Positions 44,542 to 55,671 of a DNA stretch of 64,000 bases are shown here, piece after piece; the stretch's first letter is position 1, and each line of letters begins with the position of its first letter. Under the pieces are notes generated by a model. That model saw nothing but the letters and a program-made list of their open reading frames with translations, was not told the origin of the DNA and did no database searches. The DNA comes from Amphiura filiformis (taxonomy: Eukaryota > Echinodermata > Ophiuroidea > Amphilepidida > Amphiuridae). A program made the position numbers and the translations under genes. Location of the stretch: NCBI RefSeq assembly GCF_039555335.1, contig NC_092635.1, positions 48,380,052-48,444,051 of the forward strand. Reading direction: 5' to 3'.

Positions 44542-45590
44542 TATGGACTTTGAATTTTAAGCAGAACTTTACCCGGGACTTTGCTCTCTAAAAACACACA
44601 GTCAAGCATACTTGTTTATCAGTCCATTAACCACAAGTACTAAGCATGGTATAGTACAAGACACGCTAGATGTTTGATGAGAGATTAACTTTCGCGTCAA
44701 CACAAAAAGCGCCAAATACCACAGATAGTTGTGTACGGTGTAGTTAATGGTAATGGCGCTGGCCCGGAAGATTTAAACAATAGCGAGATATGGGCGACCA
44801 ATCACAAGGCAGATCCATTTAAAGATGCATTACATCATGGCCAATTTTAGTTAGGCCAGAAATTGGCCTAACTCTCCATAGAGTCCTGTGTTAAAAATCT
44901 TAACCGCAAGGCAAAGTCAGTAGTCCACTTGGGAAGCTAACAAACAGAGGGAGTGCGGTGACTGAAAAGATCAGTACAGATGTGAAAATCTATCAGTTGC
45001 ACACAAATCAATATAAATCAGAGTTTTATGCTTAAATGTAATGGCCAGAGTATGCAAAATGGGCAAGTGGACTACGGAGAAGTCTAGGATACACATAGCT
45101 CTTGAACTACAGCATCTTCTGTTTAGGATTAGTGATGTGTTTGATTTAAATTGTAGTTCTTGGATTGTATTATATTGTCTAGCTGGCCTCTAATTTGCAT
45201 ATTTGCATAATTAATCAGCTAGTTTGCCTAAATGCTAATTATATGCAAATTAGAGGGCTGCTAGACTACATAATACATTAGAAGATAATAGAAACACTTT
45301 GACTAAGTTTCAAGGTGAAAAGTATGCAAAATAAAAATAACCTGAACATTTAATGCATTGCCAAAATTACATATTAATGAGCCTTTTCAGTCATTCTAGC
45401 TCAATTACTGATAAATAAAGAAGATACAAAGAAAATTTAAATTAAATTGATATGAAAACCGTATGTCCGATTTGCTTCAAACAAAAGGCATATTGATCAG
45501 TGTACTTTGCCCTATACAATTAATCTATTTTGAAAAACATGCTCTGAGCATTTCCTGATTTCCAGTAAATGCCTACAATTCCATCTTAAG
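44542..45590. other. Intergenic stretch with a hairpin at 45168-45275
   Basis: No gene. The hairpin pairs GTCTAGCTGGCCTCTAATTT with its complement and carries ATTTGCAT in the left arm and ATGCAAAT in the right. A second small stem (TTAGGCCAGAAATTGGCCTAA) is at about 44852. Confidence 0.6.
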
Positions 45591-45639
45591 ATCATACCTT
45601 CCATAGGGGGTGTATGGATTTTAACGGGAATAGCCCAAT
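45591..45639. repeat. Palindromic MITE family, solo arm
   Basis: TTCCATAGGGGGTGTATGGA, then TTTTAACGGGAATAGCCCA. Confidence 0.75.
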
Positions 45640-46975
45640 TCAGAGTCTGTTTAAACCCCTGAATTAAAACTTATAAAGAATAAAAAATCCTTTAAAAAGG
45701 TAAAAGAAGTGAGAGTTATAATAGACTTATAAAGCCAGGGTAACAAGATTTAGCCTGGATGTTTTGCTCCACAGAGGAATGCCTTATCATGGGAAATGGC
45801 TTTTCAGTGATATATAAATGAATTTTACTACTCAAAAGGTGTTCAGGGCTTATTCCAAATTCCACATTAACTAGGGTTAGGGGTGCCCGGGTTTCTTCAT
45901 GCTAAAACATGTTACAGCATCTTTGCTTTACATTTTTTAGCAACTATACATTCTGATTTGCTTGATTGAAGTAAGATAAATCCCAAAAAGTCCTATTAAA
46001 GTTTAGTAATCTTGAAATTGGTGAAATTTATTAAAAACAATCAAAAATATATAAAATTACCCGTAATTGGGGAAATTACTATTTATACAGTAGCGTGTCT
46101 GTGAGAACATAATCAAAAGCTAACAGATTTGATAGCTTGGATTGTATTTGAAGCAATTCATTAATATATCCCGCAAGAAAGAGGTTTTTTTTTTGTCCTC
46201 ACTTTGTTCAGATGAATAATTTCTACATGTTTAGAAGTGCACCGGGGGCATGGATTCAATATGATTGAGTTTGGTTAAAGATTTTTGTGAAGCTGCTGCT
46301 AGCAAGCAAACATGTTGTTTCCTGTACGGAATCAATGGGTCTCATTAAATGGCTGTTTTGGGCTTTAAACAGGTACCGTAGTTAATTGCTTAGGTTTATA
46401 TGGAGATATTTAAAAAATATGTTTATGACATCAAAATACGCAGAACAAAATTCATCATTAATTGATTACTTTATCTGGTGTTTTTTTAACCCTAACCAAA
46501 CCCTTTTTGGCAAGGGGGAAGGAAAGAAGGAAGGAAGAAGAAAAGAAGAAGAGAAAATTCTTTTTGTCGGGTGCAATTTTGATTCCCACTGACTATTTTA
46601 ACGGGCTCATTTCAGCATTAACAGATCAACACTTGTGGTGCTCATAATTAATGTGTTTCAAGAGAAAAGTCTCTAGAGAGATGTAAATTTTGTCACTTTT
46701 GAAATGCTCTCTCTTTTTATTCAAATTGGTATAATTTTGGAAAATAAAGTCATTTCGTGCCGAATGAGGTATCAAAAGATGCAGAACAAAGTTCTCCATC
46801 TATTGATTGCTTCATGTGGTAATTTAGGTTTAGTGTTTGTAAGAAATTGCTTTTGCTTCAAGTGTACATATACTTTTTTAGGGGCAGTATATTTGAAGAA
46901 TCTAGTTTTTTTTATAGGTAGTTTTATATAGATGCCTCTCAAATAAAACCTGAGTGCATTCACACAATAGGACGT
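45640..46975. other. Intergenic stretch, nothing recognised
   Basis: Includes a GAAGGAAGAAG purine run (46515-46560). No supported gene. Confidence 0.4.
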
Positions 46976-47993
46976 CCAACTGAAGCCTCTCAGGGTTCCG
47001 AAGACTTAGAGGTTTGGCCTCCTATATATATGAACGCAATTTTTGTGTAAATGGGTTTTCTATCGAAATATCCAAACCTGACAGGAAGCATGTATGCTTG
47101 CTGACTGGAATGTCTCAAGTGTCATTTTTGGAAGCTTTTATCTCGTATCACCTGGTCCTGGACCTGATGCATTTGTGTAGCTTGAGTTTGCCTGGACTAA
47201 AGCCTCTGAGGTTAGAATCCTTTGAGAATTGGCCTTGTCATTAGACACAATTTACATGGGGTTTTCTGACTAGAATATCTTGTCATATTCGGAAGCTTTT
47301 AGCCCGGGGCTTTTAGGTCCTATCACATGGTCCTTCCTCTGGGTTTTTTTTTAGTAGCTTGAGCTTTTATCTCATATCACCTGGTCCTGGACCTGGTGCA
47401 TTTGCATAGCTTGAGTTTGCCTGGACTAAAGCCTCAGAGGTTAGAATCCTTTGAGAATTGCCTTAATATTGGACACAAGTTACGTGGGGTTTTCTGACTA
47501 GAATGTTTTGTCATTTTCGGAAGCTTTTATCTTGTATCACCTGGTCCTGGACCTGGTGCATCTGTGTAGCTTGAGTTTGCTCCGACTGAAGCCTCTGAGG
47601 TTAGAATCCTTTGAGATTTGACCTTATTATTGGACACAACTTACGTGGGGTTTTCTGACTAGAATGTTTTGTCATTTTTGGAATCTTTTATCTCATATCA
47701 CCTTGTCCTGGACCTGGTGCATATGCATAGCTTGAGTTTGCTCCGACTAAAGCCTCAGAGGTTAGAATCCTTTCAATTTGTCCTTATTATTGGACACAAC
47801 TTACATGGGGTTTTCTGACTAGAATGTCTTGTCATATTCGGAAGCTTTTAGCTCCGATCACATGGTCCTTCCTCTGGGTGTTGCATAGCGCCAACTGAAG
47901 CCTCTGAGGTTAGAATCCTTTGAGATTTGGCCTCACAACTTACATGGGGTTTCTTTTATACTATAAGTACTCCTAATTTTCGGAAGCATTTAA

Positions 47994-48696
47994 AGGCTTA
48001 AAGGAGTATTTCGTGATCCTAGCATCCTCTTTTTATGACATTTTTCAGTACATATCCACGAAAAAAGCCTATTCCCAAAATTTCAGTTGATTCCGATTTT
48101 ATGCTTATGCGAGTTATGCATGATTATGTGTATTACACTGCTCCATAGACAATGCGTTGTAATTCACCAGAACGAAATTCAAATTTCACGATATCTTTGC
48201 AAAACGAATTAATCTGCAAGAAATATTTTGTACATAAACATTATGTAGCCAGAGGTTTCCAGTGATATAAAAATCCTCAACTTTTTTTGAGAAAAGTGGG
48301 GGGATGAGGCTGTGGATCACGAAATGCCCCTTTAATGTACGATTTCCTTCAAATTTTATATTTGTCATTATATATTCAAAATGCTGAAATAATAAATGTA
48401 ATAATGATCGGGAATGGTTTCTGTCCATTTTGAGCTGAAATAACGAGGTAACATGAAAGAAACACTGCTTGTTATTTTAGCCGTTTAACACGCAGTTCTA
48501 TGGGCGGACATAAAGTCATAATTTCTTGAATTATGACTTTATGTCGAACTTTCCTCTGTTTACCTACAAACACAACAAATTTGGCTGATTCCATTTTGGT
48601 GCAAGTTGTGACATGTGTAAACATTACAAATATGCCAAAAAATCAGGTTTGAAAAAAATTAACTAAATTCATATTATAAGATCGTACATTATGACT
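47994..48696. mobile_element. TTAA foldback inserted in the satellite (outer element)
   Basis: Flanked by TTAA at 47990-47993 and 48697-48700. The ends read AGGCTTAATGTACGAT (once the inner element is removed) and ATCGTACATTATGACT. A central stem, CATAATTTCTTGAATTATG, is near 48520. The left terminal repeat has been split by another TTAA element. Confidence 0.8.
48002..48331. mobile_element. TTAA MITE inside the outer element's terminal repeat
   Basis: 330 bases between TTAA (47998-48001) and TTAA (48332-48335). Ends AGGAGTATTTCGTGATCC and GGATCACGAAATGCCCCT are inverted. Non-coding. Confidence 0.85.
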
Positions 48697-49755
48697 TTAA
48701 GACCTGTTACATGGTCCTTCCTCTGGGTGTGTTTGCATCGCGCCAACTGAAGCCTCTGAGGTTAGAATTGGCCTTATTATTGGACACAACTTACATGGGG
48801 TTTTCTGACTATGTACTACTCGTAATTTTTGGAAGCATATAGCTCCTATCCCATGGTCTGTCCTCTGGGTGTGTTTGCATACCACCAACTCAAGCCTCTG
48901 AGGTTAGAATCCTTTGAGATGTGGCCTCATGTATGGGGTTTTCTTACTAGAAGTACTCCTAATTTTCGGAAGCATTTAAGACCTATCACATGGTCCTTCC
49001 TCTGGGTGTGTTTGCATAGTGCCGACTGAAGCCTCTGAGGTTAGAATCCTTTGAGATGTGGCTTCATTGTATGGACACAACTTAATGAGTTTTTCTTACA
49101 AGAAGTACTCGTTATTTTCGGAAGCATTTAACTCCTATCACATGGTCCTTCCTCTGAGTGTGTTTGCATAGTGCCAACTGAAGCCTCCAAGGTTAGAATC
49201 CTTTGAGATGTGGCTTCATTGTGTGGACACAACTTAATGAGTTTTTCTTCATCACAATTTCCATTGTCTTGTTGCCTGGCAGTATGCTCGTGCATCATAT
49301 TTTATTCAGGGCTTGTGTTTTTAAAACTCCCGCCACATTACAATTAAGACTATTGAACAGTGTACTGGGGTTCACTCAAGCATATCGATATACCAGTCCC
49401 TTGCCTTTGTTGATAAACATTGAGGTCAACTCATCTATAATTTTGGAAGCTTTTAGCTCTTATAACCATATTGTTCCTCTATGGTGAGCTCACATGGTTT
49501 GAGCCTTGAACTGAAGCCTCTGGACTTCTCTGTGAATGCATCTTATGTGCATATGGTTTTTCTCGTTTGAAATAGGAAGTCCAAACCGTGCAGGAAGCAT
49601 GCTTACTACAGTACAATCGCTTCTATATTTTCGGAAGCTATTAGCTCTTATCACCTGGGTCCCTGTGCACTTTAGGTTGACCACATGACCTTGTAGTACC
49701 ATTAATTATCATTAAAATATACACCAGGCACAAAAAGAAACTTGTCAGTTATAGT

Positions 49756-50170
49756 CACCCTTGCTGTTCAACAACCTGATAATTTTGGATTATTCTGAAA
49801 TATACATTTTGTTCATTGGACTTTTATTTCTCATTTTACACCTTGTTCGTGAAAATCGAACATGAATTGACCAAGATATGCATCTCCAAACCCTCAAAAG
49901 CCCAAAATCAAATTTGCAATTTCAACAATTTTCAATGGGAACGCATCGTTGTATTGCACACAAGCACCACGGGCCAATCAATAAAGCACACAATGTAACA
50001 GGCACAATTGAAGCGTTGAAATTGCAACTTTTGATTTTGGTGTTAGAAGGTTTGGAGATGCATATCTTGGTCATTTCTTGCTCGATTTTCACGAACATGG
50101 TGTCAAATGAGAAAACAAAGTCCAATTTACAAAATGTATATTTTAGCTTGTTGAACAGCAAGGATGACTC
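49756..50170. mobile_element. Foldback element with about 170 bp arms
   Basis: CCCTTGCTGTTCAACAA, TATACATTTTGT, CATCTCCAAACC and TTTGCAATTTCAAC on the left recur as complements on the right (TTGTTGAACAGCAAGG at the end). Frames on both strands at 49816-50228 are simply the two arms. Confidence 0.8.
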
Positions 50171-50994
50171 AATTATCTATTCATTCATTGGAGCAGCATT
50201 GGAAATAAATATATTAAATATTAAATAAAATTTATTAAAAAAATATCAACAATTTTTGGTGCACCCTGTCAATCTTCAATGTGATTACACAGATTTTTAT
50301 TTGAAGGGCGAGACTGATGATGCTTCATTATGTTTGTGAACATACCTGGGAACATTGAAGCACAATGTACAAAATCCTACGTGAGATATTTGTTTGTTTG
50401 AGAAAAACACATTTGAAAATTCAGATTTACATTGCTGCCTCAGCACTAATTGACCATTAATTGGGAAATTATGCTAAAATAAAAGGCATTTTGAATGCAA
50501 AAATGGTGTGATATTACCCATATGTTGAAAAACAGTTTTTTAATCATTTTGACCATGTAATGTAAAAAAACGCCGCCATATCTGAAAGAAGAATTGGATT
50601 TAAATCACATGCAAGCTATTTTTGAACAAAACAAAACATGGCACATTTTCCGCTGTCTATTACATCTCTCTCGTCTACAAGCTTATTACTTTCATCAAAT
50701 AAAAGCTTACAGTGTTTGTTTTTACTGAAACAGACACATTACCTTGAATTTGTCAATTCTATTCAAGTAATCCCAGTTTATCAAATCTTTATCAGAAACC
50801 GTGAGCGTAATAGCGAATAATAATTTTATTCCGACTTAAGCAAAGAGAAAATAACCTGCCAAGATCGTAATAAATTGCATGGATCATTTACATTATATAA
50901 TTGTATGGCATCAAATCATAATGGATTAATGTCACATTGCAACATGAAGAGGCTTGTTTTTTGACTTGTGCATGCACCATTATCATTCATCATT
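50171..50994. other. Intergenic stretch, nothing recognised
   Basis: No gene or shared repeat seen. Confidence 0.4.
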
Positions 50995-51182
50995 GGGCTG
51001 TTCCAGTTGAAATTCATACATCCCCTGGGGAAGACATTGCCGTAATCTCCCGTAGAGGGGGTTTAGATATCAAATGGAGTCCACCCATTCAGGTAACCCC
51101 ATTTAAAATTCACACACCCTGTGTGGGAGATTAGATTAGATGTCTTCCATAGGGGTGTATGGATTTCAACTGGAATAGCCCA
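50995..51182. mobile_element. Palindromic MITE, full length
   Basis: 188 bases with all four arms, from GGGCTGTTCCAGTTGAAATT to TTTCAACTGGAATAGCCC. Confidence 0.85.
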
Positions 51183-51232
51183 TTAACACTGGGATCTCAA
51201 ATCCATGCTTATTTCATCATCGATGCATACAA

Positions 51233-51269
51233 TGTGCTATTACAGTTGAAATCTATACACCCCCTATGA
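51233..51269. repeat. Palindromic MITE, left piece cut by a hAT-like element
   Basis: GTGCTATTACAGTTGAAATC then ACACCCCCTATG; the arm resumes as CCTATGGAAGACTG at 54248, after the 3 kb insertion. Confidence 0.75.
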
Positions 51270-51657
51270 CAGGGTTCGAGGTTTGAGGACGGTTTTACTG
51301 CCAAAATGGGGGGAAAATGAAGTTCATGTTATCATAACATTATACATGTTTTCTGGACTAGAATTTTGTGCTGAGTCCATTTCTGAACTTTTTAATACAC
51401 AGGGTATCACCATTTTAAAGATATGTAACAAATTCTAAGCGCATGTTGTTTTTACGAAGAATGATATGAAAATGTTAACCAATCCTGGGAGTCTACTTGG
51501 AACACAACTGTATTTAAAAAAGTTACAGAGCATTATTACTTCAGTTAAAGTTGTTTTGAATCTATAAATATGTTAAACAAACTATAAAGACTGCTTAAAC
51601 ACTGTTCTCATGTATGAAAATGAAATGATGTTGGTACTGAGGCCCCTGTATTCCTAT

Positions 51658-52309
51658 ATAAACGCATCCCAAAAAGAAAGTATCCAGTTTGATTTTGGTC
51701 CATAAATCAAAGATGGGGTCTTAAATCAAGACCTACCAAAAGTATGGTACAGATGAATTTATTCCGCACAGTTTGATACCTCATTTGTCCAAATCAATGC
51801 AGAATTGATGACACAGTGATCTTTTAAATGCAATCACCTCAATTTTAAAAGTTGCAGTAATCCCTATTGATGTGGTTTTCTTGCTTCTCAAGATTCTTCA
51901 TAAAGGTACACAATAACAGAGACGGTATAAGACTGTTTGACTTCACTTCTTGTGTTTTATTCAATACAGATGCTCTTTTACTCCTTCCTCAATGTTTTAC
52001 TCACAGTCAATATCTGGTATGTCCTCCTGCTGCATCAATAACTGCCAAACAGACATCGTTGCCCATATTGAGCATGTTGAGTAGCAGGACCAAATCAATA
52101 GAAATTTACTGCAACTTTTAAAATTGAGGCGATTGCATTCAAAAGATCATTGTGTCATCAATTCTGCATCGATTTAGACAAATGAGGTATCAAAATGTGC
52201 GGAATAAATTTATCGGTAACATACCTTTGGTAGGTCTTGATTTAAGACCCCATCTTTGACTTATGGACCAAAATCAAACTGGATACTTTCTTTTTGGGAT
52301 GCGTTTATT
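51658..52309. mobile_element. Foldback element with about 210 bp arms
   Basis: ATAAACGCATCCCAAAAAGA starts the left arm. GTCTTAAATCAAGACCTACC and GATGACACAGTGATCTTTTA follow, and all return as complements at 52090-52309. The spacer 51870-52090 shows no motif. Confidence 0.85.
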
Positions 52310-52433
52310 TAGTAAACATATAGCGGTCAGGTTTGGTGTCAAGACAATATCTGTCTAAACCCATAAAGAAATGATGTTCTTAAAGTGTTAATGTATAACT
52401 GATTACCTTTACACAATCTTGAAGCATAGCACT

Positions 52434-52746
52434 TTATTCACCCCTGACATCAGAAATGGCTTGTTGATAGCGCAACTGAATATTGTGTGATCTCGTGGCA
52501 CGGGCTGCATCAACTTTATTTTCTGATAAGTGGTTGATGTGATGAGCTGGTACAGAACTAAAGTTCTCTTCACCATACCACTTGACTATTACTTGATTCT
52601 GTTCTCTCGATAGAACTTCTCAGATGTTCAGGTACATCAGTTGGGGAAATGACTTTAGCTGGATACCAGAAGCAACCATGCTTTGCCCATACTACATCTT
52701 CCGGTGTGAAAGATTCTTCATCATCGGTGGTCGTATTATCATCAGA
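52434..52746 (-). pseudogene. PWWP-like (Royal family) domain fragment
   Basis: From 52746 the minus strand reads an acidic stretch (T-D-D-E-E-S-F), then P-E-D-V-V-W-A-K-H-G-C-F-W-Y-P-A-K-V-I, then E-H-L-R-S-S-I. An extra base near 52587-52590 shifts the frame. The next frame continues V-K-W-Y-G-E-E-N-F-S-S-V-P-A-H-H-I, then A-I-S-D-V-R-G-E and a stop at 52434. V-W-A-K-x-x-x-F-W-Y-P-A-x-V followed by V-K-W-Y-G-E-E-N-F is the two-part beta-barrel signature of PWWP domains, which bind nucleosomes carrying methylated H3K36. An in-frame TGA lies just upstream (52747-52749). It could be a captured host exon or part of the element's own protein. Family call by eye. Confidence 0.55.
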
Positions 52747-52749
52747 TCA

Positions 52750-53385
52750 TCCCTTTATAATTACATATTTGAGGGCACAACATGAAAGGCATTGACTGCT
52801 CTTCCTGGAATAACTTTTATGGGTGTGACCTTTGGGTTTAAGGGGTTGATACATCAGAAAAATGGAGTGAACCTCAAAATGGGGCAAAATCTGAGTCGTA
52901 AAAAAAATTATTTTGAAAAAAGTATACATGGCATCATTCCACAAATCTAATCGATTGTGGGGATTGGTAGAGTGCACAATCGATCAACTTTGCAGAGCTG
53001 TACCTCCATAAGTTTTTCCGAAATAATTTTTTTTACAATTTGCCTTATTTTTTTCACGCTTAGGGTAGGGGTAACATTTTTGTAATTTTCTTCAATTTTT
53101 CTTTTTTGAAGGAAGTTAAAATTATTACCAGTGTGTGGCAAATTGAAATATCATTAAAATGAGGGGTTAATGAGGTCTCTAGCCCCTTTAGATCAAATTT
53201 TATGGCTAAACTAAGATACAAATCTCTCTAAATGACCTTTTTGGGCTTCATTTTTTCACTTACAGGTTCAACTTTGTCCGGGTATGGTATACAAAGTAAG
53301 CAATTAAATCAATTAAAAACAGTTTTATTTGAACAAATAAACCATCAGGTAATACAAAATAACAGAGAAAGACAACATTTATCTA
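52750..53385. other. Interior of the 3 kb element, nothing recognised
   Basis: No coding motif on either strand. ATCGATTGTG near 52956 and CACAATCGAT near 52975 form a small inverted pair. Confidence 0.35.
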
Positions 53386-53387
53386 TA

Positions 53388-53984
53388 CGAGGGGGTATCA
53401 AAAAGTTTTAGAAATCGCCCAGAAGTGAAAGAGCTATATCAATGAAATTTTGTCAGTGCAATCACTGGTCCTTATGTACACTATGATGCAAAAATGGTCT
53501 CATAAAAATGTTTACTTTTTTACAGGCGCTAGATGCCAGTACCTGCCTATGTAACCGCATAACCAGCAAAATGGAGAAAATTGAGGCATGTAGCATGATT
53601 AAGTTCCATTTTAAGGGTTACAGTGGCCAAAAAATCTATGATGAAATAAAAATTCATTTTCCAAAAAGCAAGAGTGACAATATCACAATCACCACCGAAG
53701 ATAACTTTCATTTCATCATCGATTTTCTAGGCACTGCAACCCTTCAAATGCAGGATCTTAATAACGCTGCTTGTCTCAATTTTCTCAATCTTGCAGTTTA
53801 TGCGCAGTAACTGGGCCAGCAGGTTATTAGCATCTAGCGTCGCCTGTAAAAAAAAAAGTAAACATACTTATGAGACCATTTTTGCACCATAGTGTACATA
53901 AGGACCAGTGATTGCACTGACAAAATTTCATTGATATAGCTATTTCACTTCGGGACGATTTCTAAAACTTTTTGATACCCCTCG
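53388..53984. mobile_element. Mariner-like palindrome, second copy
   Basis: 597 bases between TA (53386-53387) and TA (53985-53986). The ends start CGAGGGGGTATCAAAAAG and match those at 846-1452. Both halves contain the start of the transposase gene, pointing toward each other. Confidence 0.85.
53571..53810 (+). pseudogene. Two opposed mariner transposase 5' ends
   Basis: The plus strand from ATG at 53571 reads M-E-K-I-E-A-C-S-M-I-K-F and G-Q-K-I-Y-D-E-I-K-I. The minus strand from about 53795 reads K-I-E-K-I-E-T-S-S-V-I-K, L-H-L-K-G and D-D-E-M-K-V-I. Both are the same N-terminal segment of a mariner transposase. The apparent C-terminal half of the plus-strand frame is only the antisense of the second copy. 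Confidence 0.75.
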
Positions 53985-54558
53985 TATAGTAGAAAATATT
54001 AGGGATTAAAAATTAATGGTGAATTTTTTTTTCACCTAAAACTGGTCATTTTCAGTCAAAAATGGCCTTAAATCCATGTTTAACCCAAAAACGACTTAAG
54101 ATACAGTATTCTAAGTTAAACAAATTGAAAATTCAGACATTTTTACCTCAGAAATACTATATATGCTCATTTTTAGAAGTATTCTTCACACCTAAATATT
54201 TTTTCACACATTTGGCAGTGAAACCGTCCTCAAACCTCGAACCCTGTCCTATGGAAGACTGTTTGTTTGTTTACCCAGGTTGGTCCGTGAGGGACAAATG
54301 CTAATCCATGGGAAATCCATGGACTGTTCCAAGCTCATACAATAAAAATGCATATAAGCCTGGATAGCCAGTGTAGGCTAATAAGATGCATGCTGGCCCA
54401 GATCGATTTGATAAACAAAGCAAGAAATGGAAGAAAATAGCAAGGGAAAGGAGAGAAGGCCACTCCCAACACAAATGTACAATTTTACTCTTAGCCCTTA
54501 CTTTGTAAGAAAGGAAATTGGAATTCCAATCTCAAGCCCCGATGCAAAGGCTCAAATG

Positions 54559-54649
54559 TGACCTTAATACTAGTATTCCATCCAGGGAGTGTGAATTTTA
54601 AATTGAGTTTCTTAAAGGTGGGTGATGAAATTCAAGTGGAATAGCCCAA
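54559..54649. repeat. Palindromic MITE family, decayed half
   Basis: GACCTTAATACTAGTATTCC, GGGAGTGTGAATTTTAAATT and TCAAGTGGAATAGCCCA. Confidence 0.65.
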
Positions 54650-55152
54650 TGCAGAAACTTTTTAACAATACATGTAACAACATACCGATACAAAACCTGT
54701 GATGTGCTTTGGGATTAAGCACCAAACCCACAAGAAACCTTACGATGACACGCCACGTTGGTTTTCTCATCAGGTGGAAATAATAGATCATCTTGGTTAC
54801 CGTGGTAACTGTAACTCTATCATTAACATAATTTGATGAAAGCCTGTTGTGGTGCTACATCTTCCATTGCAATAGCAACCTTGGCTGTTGAATAGAATTT
54901 GATTGCAGGCCATGGATGGCCAAACAACTTTCAAAAGATCTGTGTTTGAGGACCAAATACACAGGTCTTGTTTTGCTATAATTAGGTAGAGGGTCTAATT
55001 TGGTCCTTTAGCGCTATCGGTGCCCGGATAGGTACTGATGGCTCTTTCTATTGTATTGTGAACATTTGCATATTACTTTTGTTTTTTATATTTATGAAAA
55101 ACAATAACACTATGGAAATATTAATTATTATGCTTTACACAATTTATTGCAA
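54650..55152. other. Intergenic stretch, nothing recognised
   Basis: No gene. GGTTACCGTGGTAAC near 54795 is a short palindrome. Confidence 0.4.
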
Positions 55153-55226
55153 ACAGCTCTCCTTGAAGGCTCCAGAAGAGCTATTTAATGCTCACCTGCA
55201 AATTTCAAAAGACAGTCCCTGGGGTA
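55153..55226. repeat. Dispersed repeat, inverted partner of 20632-20710
   Basis: AGCTCTCCTTGAAGGCTCCA to AAAAGACAGTCCCTGGGGTA. Confidence 0.65.
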
Positions 55227-55259
55227 TGATAGAAATACCTAACCGGGCAATGATAGTGC

Positions 55260-55671
55260 TATAGGTGACCCCGGAGTGACGTCACAAGCCGTTGACCTCC
55301 GTTGACAACAAATCCGATTCAGAAGTCAAATTTGTAGTTTTCAGTGGTTTGTCCCTTTTCAAATCGGCCAAAATACTACCATTTCTATAACTTCTCGACA
55401 TGGGGCCTCGAGCCAACAACAAAAATAAAGACTCTCCTCTACATGTTCATGTGTTCAGCTTCACATAAAATGCAATTTTCGCTAAGTATTTAACCTTGAT
55501 TTTACCGAAATTCAAGGTCAAAACAGAACGTAAACAACCAAATGGGCTCTGCTACAAGTCTTCAAGTAGTTGCTCAGCTGCACGATCTATTGTGGGTTGA
55601 AAAGCGTAAGTGTAGCCGACTGTAGCGTCATGTAAAATAAGTACCCGGATGACCGGGGTGACCTATAGGAC
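55260..55671. mobile_element. Element with CTATAGGTGACCCCGG ends
   Basis: CTATAGGTGACCCCGG at the left and CCGGGGTGACCTATAG at the right (16 bases, exact complements). 412 bases with no reading frame and no clear target duplication. Confidence 0.6.

Larger units (their letters stand above)
46976..49700. repeat. Satellite array, units of about 140-230 bp
   Basis: AAGCCTCTGAGGTTAGAATC or a close form starts at 46982, 47200, 47429, 47589, 47750, 47898, 48750, 48892, 49029, 49180 and 49513. Units share TGGACACAACTTACATGGGG, TTTTCTGACTAGAAT, TTCGGAAGC and CACATGGTCCTTCCTCTGGG. The left units (with ACCTGGTCCTGGACCTGGTG) and right units (GGTCCTTCCTCTGGGTGTG) are two subtypes. The array is broken by the insertion at 47994-48696. 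Frames within it are not genes. Confidence 0.88.
51270..54246. mobile_element. 3 kb hAT-like element with a captured PWWP-like segment
   Basis: Ends CAGGGTTCGAGGTTTGAGGA (left) and its complement (right) match for about 38 bases, including GGACGGTTT and GCCAAA. The flanks CCCTATGA and TCCTATGG fit an 8-base duplication of CCCTATGG, with one transition in each copy; CAGGG plus 8 bases is the hAT pattern. Inside are a foldback (51658-52309), a broken PWWP-like coding segment (52434-52746) and a mariner (53388-53984). No hAT transposase (BED finger or dimerisation domain) could be read. Confidence 0.75.

Noticed and set aside
46976..49700. CRISPR-like array
   Set aside because: Units are 140-230 bases, diverge from each other, and lack short constant repeats with unique spacers; it is a eukaryotic satellite.
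49816..50228. Overlapping 116- and 79-codon frames on both strands
   Set aside because: They are the two arms of a foldback read on each strand.
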